Of a DNA stretch of 10,942 nt, positions 1 through 5,088 are shown piece by piece; the stretch's first letter is position 1; every line of letters starts with the position of its first letter. Under the pieces are notes generated by a model. That model was not told the DNA's origin, ran no database searches, and was given only the letters and a program-made list of their open reading frames with translations. Location of the stretch: contig DCKY01000150.1 in the NCBI GenBank assembly GCA_002320775.1, positions 1 to 10,942 on the forward strand. The letters are read 5' to 3'. A program made the position numbers and the translations under genes. This DNA comes from Planctomycetes bacterium UBA1662. GTDB taxonomy: Bacteria > Planctomycetota > UBA8108.

Positions 1-609
1 GAATTTGCGTCCATTGCCGAAGAAGTCCGGGCGGGTCAGGGGATGGCCCGCCTGGCGGCCGCTTCGATGGGGGTCCGAGGTGCAGAAGTAGAGGAAGAAG
101 GGCTTGTCAGTCTTCTCGCCGAGCCAGGCCCTGCATTTCTGCGCCATGCTGACGGCGTTGCGGGAGCCGCCCTGGTTGCCCTTGAGATAGGTGTCGAAAT
201 GGTAGACCTCTTCGGGCTGGACGTGGTACTTGCCGATGCTGGCGGTACGGTAGCCGGCCTCAGACAGGAGAACCGGCAGGCTCCGGACACTCTTGCGGGT
301 ATGGAAGTTGTGGTAGGAGTGCTGGTGGCCGTACTGGCCGTTGGAGTGGTTGTGCAGTCCCGTGAGGATCACCGACCGGCTGGCGGAGCAGCTCGCGGTG
401 GTGCAGTAGGCGTGCTGGAAGACCGTTCCATCGGCGGCGAGCTTATCGAGGTTGGGCGTCTTGATCGCCTTGTTGCCGTAGCAGCCGGCATCGCGTCCCT
501 GGTCGTCGACCACGAACATGACAATGTTGCCCCTGGCGGCCTCCAGGGCATCGGCGGTCCCGACCAGCAGGATGAGCAGGCAGGATGTGAAAAACAGGCG
601 ATGGTTCAT
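1..609 (-). CDS. Sulfatase, heparan N-sulfatase (SGSH)-like, partial (C-terminal part outside window)
   Basis: Formylglycine-dependent sulfatase; the visible 203 residues are the N-terminal half of the catalytic domain and the frame runs off the left edge. Residues 1-21 form a signal peptide (MNHRLFF then a hydrophobic run), so it acts outside the cytoplasm. The metal-binding pair is D35-D36 (FVVDDQG). The modification motif is C74-S-A-S-R78, a C-x-A-x-R form in which Cys would be converted to formylglycine. Further active-site signatures are GKYHV (K127, H129) and SDPH (D179, H181). The spacing and wording of the stretch 83-139 (TGLHNHSNGQYG, VRSLPVLLSEAGYRT, then HVQPEEVYHFD) closely resembles human N-sulfoglucosamine sulfohydrolase, so the substrate may be an N- or O-sulfated glycan; exact specificity cannot be read from the sequence. 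The ATG at 609-607 has an AGGAG site (617-621) 7 bases upstream. A formylglycine-generating enzyme is not in the window. Confidence 0.93.
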   Translation of the reverse strand, partial: MNHRLFFTSCLLILLVGTADALEAARGNIVMFVVDDQGRDAGCYGNKAIKTPNLDKLAADGTVFQHAYCTTASCSASRSVILTGLHNHSNGQYGHQHSYHNFHTRKSVRSLPVLLSEAGYRTASIGKYHVQPEEVYHFDTYLKGNQGGSRNAVSMAQKCRAWLGEKTDKPFFLYFCTSDPHRSGRQAGHPLTRPDFFGNGRKF

Positions 610-678
610 CTATAGGCTCCTGTCAGGATGGTTGCTTCGCTGGAAGACGAGGAGACCCGGGTCCCCGCGCGAGGCATC

Positions 679-707
679 AGGGTATCACCGCCCGTCCGGG
701 TAGACAA
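679..707 (-). promoter_or_regulatory. Candidate promoter of the sulfatase gene
   Basis: On the minus strand TTGTCT (707-702) is followed after exactly 17 bases by TACCCT (684-679), preceded by TGA as in an extended -10 element. The inferred start near 672 would give a leader of about 60 bases. The -10 matches the sigma-70 consensus at only three of six positions, so this is a weak call; read-through from the LysM gene upstream is the alternative. Confidence 0.25.
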
Positions 708-768
708 CCGTCCTGATTCACGCCGGGCGGGGGGAGCCTGTCGCCGCCGCCGTCGGGGATTTCAGGCC

Positions 769-1761
769 TCAGGCCTGGATAAAGCCCATCTTTTTACCGA
801 CGACGTAGAAGCCGGCAAGGTGGGGGGCCAGGACTCCGAGGAAAACGACCATGAAGGCCTGGGCCTTCTGGATCTCGAAGATCTGGGGAATGAAGCGCAG
901 GCTGAGGAGGACATGGAGTCCCAGCAGGCAGCAGGCTATCGCCAGCATTCCAACCGGTCTTCCCAGGTAGTCTTCGACCAGCGGGAAGAGCTGTGAGGAA
1001 GGGCCTTCGACAGCGTTCTCTGTGCCTACGTAGAGCATCATGATGGCGACCACGCCAACGATCAGGAGAGTGCAGAGCGTGATCATCTCCGTGAGGAAGG
1101 TCGCCTTGAAAGATTTTCTGATCGAGGCCTCGCGGACAAAGGTGATATGGGTGGTGATCCAGACGATCAGGCCCTGCAGGATCGCATGCCCCAGGCAAAA
1201 GAGAAGCACGTAGCAGGCGAACAGCTCGAGGCTGAATCCGAAGAAGGTCTTCGACTGGATCCGGCTTTGCAGGGTGTTCCAGACGGAGGTTTTCTTTTCT
1301 GCTCCCTGGGCCGGATCGGAGTGCGTAACGATCTCGGGCGGCAGGACGCCGTCGACCTCTTCGCCAGCGCCTGCCGTTTCCCCGGCAGGAGCGGGTTCGA
1401 TCATTGCGGGGGCTTCGATGGATGCCGGCTCAGCAAGAGTCCCGGCTTCCGCGATCTCCTCCTCGATGCTCTCGGGGGGGAGCGGTCCAATCGGCCGGGC
1501 CATCGCGGGTATCTCGATGAGCTTCCCGGGAATCAGCCTGTCGGGTTCGATCCATGGGTTCGCCTCGAGGATACGGTAATAGTCGAAGCCGTTGCCGTAG
1601 GCTCGCTCCGCGATCCGGAAGAGATTGTCGTGTTCACGGATGATGTACGCCTCGCCGGCACGGGGCAGATCTTCGGCATGCGCCCTGGGCGCCGAGTTGA
1701 AGGCGTCGACCAGGAGGAAGGAGGCCGTGAGTAATAGTAATAAGATGAGTTTTCGTTTCAT
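769..1761 (-). CDS. Exported LysM-domain protein with four C-terminal transmembrane helices
   Basis: 330 residues. Residues 1-29 look like a signal peptide (MKRKL, a Leu-rich core, and a possible cleavage after A27-H28-A29). Residues 38-85 form one LysM domain (YIIREHDNLFRIAERAYG, then N68, then IPGKLIEIPA), a fold that binds GlcNAc-containing peptidoglycan; its place next to the signal peptide puts it in the periplasm. Residues 86-158 are a Pro/Ala/Glu-rich linker. Four hydrophobic helices follow at about 175-201, 222-245, 269-291 and 302-322, ending in a short KK-containing tail. I do not recognise the membrane part; it is not an obvious MotA/ExbB or transporter family. A LysM placed ahead of a four-helix bundle is less common than LysM on a hydrolase or a lipoprotein, and suggests an inner-membrane protein that contacts the wall. 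The ATG at 1761 has only a distant GGAG about 12 bases upstream. The gene ends 159 bases before the sulfatase gene on the same strand. Confidence 0.85.
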   Translation of the reverse strand: MKRKLILLLLLTASFLLVDAFNSAPRAHAEDLPRAGEAYIIREHDNLFRIAERAYGNGFDYYRILEANPWIEPDRLIPGKLIEIPAMARPIGPLPPESIEEEIAEAGTLAEPASIEAPAMIEPAPAGETAGAGEEVDGVLPPEIVTHSDPAQGAEKKTSVWNTLQSRIQSKTFFGFSLELFACYVLLFCLGHAILQGLIVWITTHITFVREASIRKSFKATFLTEMITLCTLLIVGVVAIMMLYVGTENAVEGPSSQLFPLVEDYLGRPVGMLAIACCLLGLHVLLSLRFIPQIFEIQKAQAFMVVFLGVLAPHLAGFYVVGKKMGFIQA

Positions 1762-1961
1762 TGAAATACCGCGCTCCGCTGCGAGTTGAAGAAGTTTTTC
1801 TCGCTCTACGGACTAGTCTACTCATCGGCAGTTTCCCCGGGTTGAATTGAGTTCATTTACGGCGAATCCGCCGCCAGGTAATTCTCTTTCTACTTATCGG
1901 CCCCGCCGAGGCGGAGGTGCCGCGAGTTTCATGATTACCGGCAGTTGCCCGGGGTGGAGGG

Positions 1962-1991
1962 TTGAAGCAGACTCTCTCCTGCTGCTATGCT
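1962..1991 (+). promoter_or_regulatory. Candidate promoter of the ACT-domain gene
   Basis: TTGAAG (1962-1967) and TATGCT (1986-1991) are 18 bases apart, and the -10 is preceded by TGC, an extended -10 feature. The predicted start of transcription near 1998 leaves a leader of about 35 bases to the GTG at 2033. If real, it excludes the longer reading-frame starts at 1847 and 1931. Confidence 0.4.
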
Positions 1992-2032
1992 CGGTCGGAT
2001 CAATATTGGTCTTAACCTGGAGATATAGCAGG

Positions 2033-2572
2033 GTGGAGCAGAAACAGCGGGAAACAGTCCTGGTGTCAGCATCGGGCAGGGATCAGCCCGGCATTGTCGA
2101 TTCCGTGTCAGGTGTAATTTTCGATGCCGGGGCGAACCTGGAGGATTCCAGGATGGCGATCCTTGGCGGAGAGTTTGCCCTCTTCGTTCTGGTGGTCGGC
2201 GATGCTGGCCAGCTCGAGTCCGTCAGGGAGGGGCTGGCCGCGGTCGCCTCGGAGCTCACCCTGGAATTGCAGATCAAGCCTGTGGCTTCGCCCAGCCCCT
2301 CATCTGCTGCTATCGGCTACAGCCTGCAGGCCGTGGCGCTTGATCACCCCGGCATCGTTCATCGGATCACCGGTATTCTCAGGGACCGGGGGGTGAACGT
2401 GGCGAGCCTTGACACCTCGCTCAACCAGGCGCCCATCACCGGCTCGCCTATCTTTTCCCTGGAGATGGAGGTCCAGGTCCCTGTCGACCAGGCAGTCAAC
2501 GAGCTCCGGGCCGAGCTGCAGGCCGCCGCCGCGGAAGAGAACATCGACATTATTTTCCAGCCGACTTCCTGA
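2033..2572 (+). CDS. Two-ACT-domain protein, GcvR-like (amino-acid-sensing regulator)
   Basis: 179 residues from the GTG at 2033. It holds two tandem ACT domains: residues about 8-85, with a GRDQPGIV loop at 15-22, and about 95-175, with LDHPGIV at 103-109. The ACT fold binds small ligands, usually amino acids, and GcvR-type proteins consist of little else; in E. coli GcvR antagonises the GcvA activator of the glycine cleavage genes. The regulatory target here cannot be seen, and no gcv gene is in the window. The start was chosen because the first beta strand of the ACT domain (ETVLVSASG) begins just after it, GGAGAT lies at 2019-2024 with about 8 bases spacing, and a promoter candidate sits at 1962-1991. 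The frame is open further upstream to a TTG at 1847 and an ATG at 1931; that extension is Pro/Gly/Arg-rich, then hydrophobic, and unlike the family. The gene overlaps the convergent gene 2550-3068 by 23 bases. Confidence 0.8.
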   Translation: MEQKQRETVLVSASGRDQPGIVDSVSGVIFDAGANLEDSRMAILGGEFALFVLVVGDAGQLESVREGLAAVASELTLELQIKPVASPSPSSAAIGYSLQAVALDHPGIVHRITGILRDRGVNVASLDTSLNQAPITGSPIFSLEMEVQVPVDQAVNELRAELQAAAAEENIDIIFQPTS

Positions 2573-3068
2573 CATCCCGCCCCCGGCTCTTTTTCGGCTT
2601 CTTCTTCGGTTCCTCGCTCGAGCGAAAGAGGTCCGAGGTCCAGAAGACCAGCAGGTAGAGGTATCCCGCCAGGCCTGCGAAAAGAGAGGCGCCTCCTACG
2701 GCCAGGGGTAGAACGAGGATGGCAGCCTGCTGTCCGGCGGTAACAGGCCGCGTCCCGCCGGCAGCACTGAAGAGCTCCCTGCCGACCTCCTCCAGCCGGA
2801 GATGGTTCAGCCAGGTGCCGAGCAGACCGAAGGCGAACGCCAGGCCGCTGGTTCCCAGCAGCAGGAGGGTGACGTGTTTGCGCTGGGGGATGAGATGGAA
2901 CATCGACAGGAAGAAGATCGTCGCCGCCGCCACCGAGAGTACGAAGACGATCAGTCCGCAAGAGCCGCTGTTGTAGAGGTCAAGGCCGAGATCCCGTTCC
3001 TGCAGGAAGCGGTAGTCCGCTTCCAGGACATAGCCGAGGAAACCGGACTTCTCTGCGGAGTCATTCAT
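2550..3068 (-). CDS. Small three-helix membrane protein of unknown function
   Basis: 172 residues, not recognised. Residues 1-36 are polar and hold several acidic residues. Three hydrophobic helices lie at about 37-60, 65-87 and 114-142, with a polar segment at 88-113 between the second and third. The tail 146-172 is strongly basic (EEPKKKPKKSRGR and following), which by the positive-inside rule puts the C terminus in the cytoplasm and, with three helices, the N terminus outside. No catalytic motif is visible. The start ATG at 3068 lies 14 bases after the rpiB stop codon, so it is probably the second gene of an rpiB transcript; its own Shine-Dalgarno is poor, fitting translation helped by the upstream gene. 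The 3' end overlaps the ACT gene on the other strand. Confidence 0.75.
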   Translation of the reverse strand: MNDSAEKSGFLGYVLEADYRFLQERDLGLDLYNSGSCGLIVFVLSVAAATIFFLSMFHLIPQRKHVTLLLLGTSGLAFAFGLLGTWLNHLRLEEVGRELFSAAGGTRPVTAGQQAAILVLPLAVGGASLFAGLAGYLYLLVFWTSDLFRSSEEPKKKPKKSRGRDVRKSAGK

Positions 3069-3082
3069 TCGTCGTTCTGCGG

Positions 3083-3550
3083 TCAGTCCGCGGAGGGACC
3101 CAGGTAGCGCTCCTCAATGCCGAGAACTTTTTCGTAGCGTCGCTGGTGACGGCCCTCTGCCGCGAAGTCTGCTCCCAGGAAGGCCTCGACGACCTCACGA
3201 GCCAACGCCGGTCCAACAACCCGCTCCCCAATGCATAGGACATTCATATTGTCATGCTCGACACCCTGAGCCGCGGAATAGGTGTCGTGGCAGATTCCTG
3301 CACGCAGACCTGGATGCTTGTTGACGGCGATACATACCCCGACGCCGCTTCCGCAGATCAGGATTCCCTTGTCCGCCTTGCCTTCCATCACCGCCTCCGC
3401 CAGGAGCCTGGCGAAATCGGGATAATCGTCTTCGCCATCGTATTCGAGGGCTCCTACGTCGAGAATCTCGTGGCCGGATTCGCTGAGGTGACCGGAGATG
3501 AACTTTTTAAGCTCGAATCCGGCATGGTCGCCGCCGATTGCTATCTTCAA
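3083..3550 (-). CDS. rpiB: Ribose-5-phosphate isomerase B
   Basis: 155 residues from a TTG start. RpiB interconverts ribose 5-phosphate and ribulose 5-phosphate in the non-oxidative pentose phosphate pathway, in the cytoplasm; members of the LacAB/RpiB family may also act on other aldose phosphates such as allose 6-phosphate. Diagnostic segments, numbered from the TTG: KIAIGGDHAGFELK (D8, H9), DYPDFA (42-47), ILICGSGVGVCIAVNKHPGLR with catalytic Cys66, CHDTYSA (H88), and EHDNMNVLCIGERV with H99, the position of the ring-opening His in E. coli RpiB. The length matches the family (about 150). The start is the TTG at 3550 because an AAGGAAG site lies just upstream and the Rossmann-like first strand begins immediately; the ATG at 3640 would add 30 residues with no family counterpart. 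It is followed after 14 bases by the membrane protein gene 2550-3068. Confidence 0.93.
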   Translation of the reverse strand: MKIAIGGDHAGFELKKFISGHLSESGHEILDVGALEYDGEDDYPDFARLLAEAVMEGKADKGILICGSGVGVCIAVNKHPGLRAGICHDTYSAAQGVEHDNMNVLCIGERVVGPALAREVVEAFLGADFAAEGRHQRRYEKVLGIEERYLGPSAD

Positions 3551-3603
3551 GGTCTTCCTTTCTTGGTGCGAGACCGGCTCTTCGAGGCCCGGCCGCCTGA
3601 TGA

Positions 3604-3609
3604 AATATA
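3604..3609 (-). promoter_or_regulatory. Candidate -10 element for rpiB
   Basis: TATATT on the minus strand (3609-3604) would start transcription near 3597 and give a leader of about 47 bases to the TTG at 3550. No good -35 is seen at 16-18 bases upstream (the closest is TTCCTT), so the call rests on the -10 and position only. Confidence 0.28.
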
Positions 3610-3711
3610 ACTTCCCTGTTAGTGAAAAGGAAAGCTTCACAGCCCGAGTCTAGAGGATTTTTACCCCCGAAATGAGGTGATTGCTCGCCAGATGTTTGGT
3701 TTGAGGGGGGC

Positions 3712-3738
3712 GCGCCTGTCTTTCCACAGGTGTTTTTT
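3712..3738 (+). terminator. Rho-independent terminator-like hairpin without an upstream plus-strand gene
   Basis: GCGCCTGT (3712-3719, written with its wobble pairs) pairs with ACAGGTGT (3726-3733) around the loop CTTTCC. This gives an eight-pair stem that includes two G-U pairs, followed directly by a T tract (3733-3738). The T tract makes it directional for plus-strand transcripts. The nearest plus-strand gene upstream ends at 2572, with two minus-strand genes in between, so what it terminates is unclear. Confidence 0.42.
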
Positions 3739-3833
3739 CACAACCAGGGCAGGGGAAGAATAGAGCTCTTACGAGACACCCGGTTGCACGGTTAAGGTCC
3801 GATGGGGAGCTGAAATTGAAAAGGATCGGTTCG

Positions 3834-3851
3834 CTTAGGAAATCACCTAAG
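3834..3851. repeat. Perfect 6-base inverted repeat, possible operator
   Basis: CTTAGG (3834-3839) and CCTAAG (3846-3851) are exact reverse complements separated by the 6 bases AAATCA. The left arm coincides with the -35 hexamer of the promoter at 3835-3863 and the right arm lies in its spacer. The centre-to-centre distance of the arms (12 bases) is close to one helical turn, as expected for a dimeric regulator. No candidate regulator gene is adjacent. A chance repeat of this size cannot be excluded. Confidence 0.35.
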
Positions 3852-3863
3852 GAGTGCTATAAT
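3835..3863 (+). promoter_or_regulatory. Extended -10 promoter of the exported-protein operon
   Basis: A consensus TATAAT (3858-3863) is preceded by TGC, giving an extended -10. At 17 bases upstream is TTAGGA (3835-3840), a poor -35, as is usual for extended -10 promoters. The predicted start is near 3870, with a 120-base leader before the ATG at 3991. It is the best promoter in the window and faces the three-gene operon. Confidence 0.6.
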
Positions 3864-3872
3864 CGAATCTTG

Positions 3873-3893
3873 GTGTCATTAGTAGGATGACGC
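3873..3893 (+). other. Short hairpin at the 5' end of the operon leader
   Basis: GTGTCAT (3873-3879) can pair with ATGACGC (3887-3893), with one G-U pair, around a 7-base loop. It would lie only a few bases from the predicted transcription start near 3870, where a 5' stem can protect an mRNA from decay. It has no T tract, so it is not a terminator. Confidence 0.3.
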
Positions 3894-3990
3894 TCTCAGT
3901 AGAGTCGCATGCGGGGTGTTGCGGTTGGGTGTTGATCGTGTTGTGCCGTGGGCCGCGCTTTTCTTTCGTTTCGTCTGAGTTAAATGTCCT

Positions 3991-5082
3991 ATGAATAGAA
4001 TTCGACGTTTTCACTGTAGATCACGAAAGACAGCCCCTCTTTTTTTTGTCATGGTCTTGCTGGTTCTAACCGGCTGCTCCGGTGGATCTGTACGGAATTC
4101 TTCCGGAAGCTCCGAGGTGTTTCCCTACAGTGTTGGAGTTTTCCTGAAGGCTTCCGCAGCCAGGGAGCCCGCCGGCGCCGAGGCCGCTCTTGGGCGGATC
4201 TGCGCTGCGCTGGAATCTGACGATGCATTGGTCAGCAGGGCGCTCGCGCTCAGCTCGACAACGACATCGTCGGCTTTGCGAGAGGGGCGCAACCTGGATT
4301 TCCTGGTTGGTGTCAGCCTGGAGACGGAAGAAGTCCTTCCTGAGCCCCGGATCTCCTCAGGAGCTGCGGCTCTGGAGATTGCCACCTGGCTTTTTGGGGG
4401 GCTGCCATCCTGGTTTGTAGCGACGCACGAATACCGGCTTACTGGCGGAATGGAATTCGAGGTCATCGATCTGAATGACCAGAAGGTCAGAGCCTGGCTG
4501 AAGCTCTCGGCTGAGAGCCCGGTTCCGACCCCGGCCTATAAGCTCCGCTCAAGTGGCGGCTCCCGCTCCCTGAGCCTTGTTGATCGGAGCCCCGGCGATG
4601 GCGCGATGGACAACTACCTTCAGAGCATCGTGATGCCGCCCATGTACATTCCAGGTGAGTCGGCTGCGGTGATCAATGTCTTGAATGAAGAGGCTGTTGC
4701 CGGCTTCCTGGAAGAGCTCAAAGGAGAGCTGCGCGGCCACCTGGGCCGGGATGAGAAGGAGAGGCCCCTGAGGATTATTCTTTCAGGCAGGTCCGACCCT
4801 TCGACCTTCGCCTTTGAGCTGCTAAGCGCCGCTGACCGGCTTGATCCCGGCCTTCGTGTTCTCGACCTGCATCGTCTCGCCGAGGGAGTTGACCGTTATC
4901 GCTGGGTGCTCAGAGGGGATGAGCTGGTGCGGGTTAACCAGGAACTGGAGACGAAAGGCCGGGCCCGGATCGAGCTGGCGGATGGGCTGCCGGTCGTGCC
5001 GGGCAGAAACCTGGTCAAGGTTCGCGCCCTGGGAACCGACGGCGTCAGGATCTCGCGAACCGTGGTGATTTTTGCGGATTAA
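3991..5082 (+). CDS. Lipoprotein of unknown function with C-terminal Ig-like strand repeat
   Basis: 363 residues. A basic N terminus (MNRIRRF, also R10-K13), hydrophobic core 17-27 and lipobox L26-T-G-C29 mark a lipoprotein signal peptide; Ser at +2 would favour the outer membrane by the E. coli rule. Residues about 44-175 are a mixed alpha/beta region (PYSVGVFLKA, then a helix, then LDFLVGVSL, then WLFGGLPSWFVATHEYRL, then GMEFEVIDL). The order loosely recalls the LpoB/CsgG-type fold of periplasmic lipoproteins, but I cannot support a family name. Residues about 255-300 carry a second alpha/beta segment (LRIILSGRSDP, then LRVLDLHRLAEG). Residues 323-363 read as beta strands of an Ig-like domain (RIELADGLPVVPGRNLVKVRAL). 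It is the first gene of the operon: the next ATG is 6 bases after its stop. No clear Shine-Dalgarno precedes the ATG. Confidence 0.85.
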   Translation: MNRIRRFHCRSRKTAPLFFVMVLLVLTGCSGGSVRNSSGSSEVFPYSVGVFLKASAAREPAGAEAALGRICAALESDDALVSRALALSSTTTSSALREGRNLDFLVGVSLETEEVLPEPRISSGAAALEIATWLFGGLPSWFVATHEYRLTGGMEFEVIDLNDQKVRAWLKLSAESPVPTPAYKLRSSGGSRSLSLVDRSPGDGAMDNYLQSIVMPPMYIPGESAAVINVLNEEAVAGFLEELKGELRGHLGRDEKERPLRIILSGRSDPSTFAFELLSAADRLDPGLRVLDLHRLAEGVDRYRWVLRGDELVRVNQELETKGRARIELADGLPVVPGRNLVKVRALGTDGVRISRTVVIFAD

Positions 5083-5088
5083 ATAGAA

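Larger units (their letters stand above)
3551..3990. other. Intergenic region between divergent rpiB and the exported-protein operon
   Basis: About 440 bases without a convincing coding frame, and visibly less GC-rich in parts than its surroundings. From left to right it holds a weak minus-strand -10 for rpiB, a plus-strand terminator-like hairpin near 3712-3738, an extended -10 promoter at 3835-3863 with an inverted repeat over its -35, and a short hairpin right after the predicted transcription start. The rest (about 3740-3830 and 3900-3990) shows nothing I can name. The leader from the plus-strand promoter to the ATG at 3991 is about 120 bases. Confidence 0.6.

Noticed and set aside
43..615. 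190-residue plus-strand open frame at the left edge
   Set aside because: It is the antisense of the sulfatase gene, which carries all the expected catalytic motifs.
769..785. Direct repeat CAGGCCT-CAGGCCT at the end of the LysM gene as a terminator or attachment site
   Set aside because: It is a short 7-base duplication without a hairpin followed by a T tract, and no integrase or mobile gene is near.
3551..3640. N-terminal extension of RpiB from an ATG at 3640
   Set aside because: The extra 30 residues have no counterpart in the family, and the TTG at 3550 has a good Shine-Dalgarno directly before the first conserved strand.
3983..3998. Tiny upstream frame overlapping the first operon gene start (ATG-TCC-TAT-GAA-TAG)
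   Set aside because: Five codons without a ribosome binding site are expected by chance; there is no sign of leader-peptide features.
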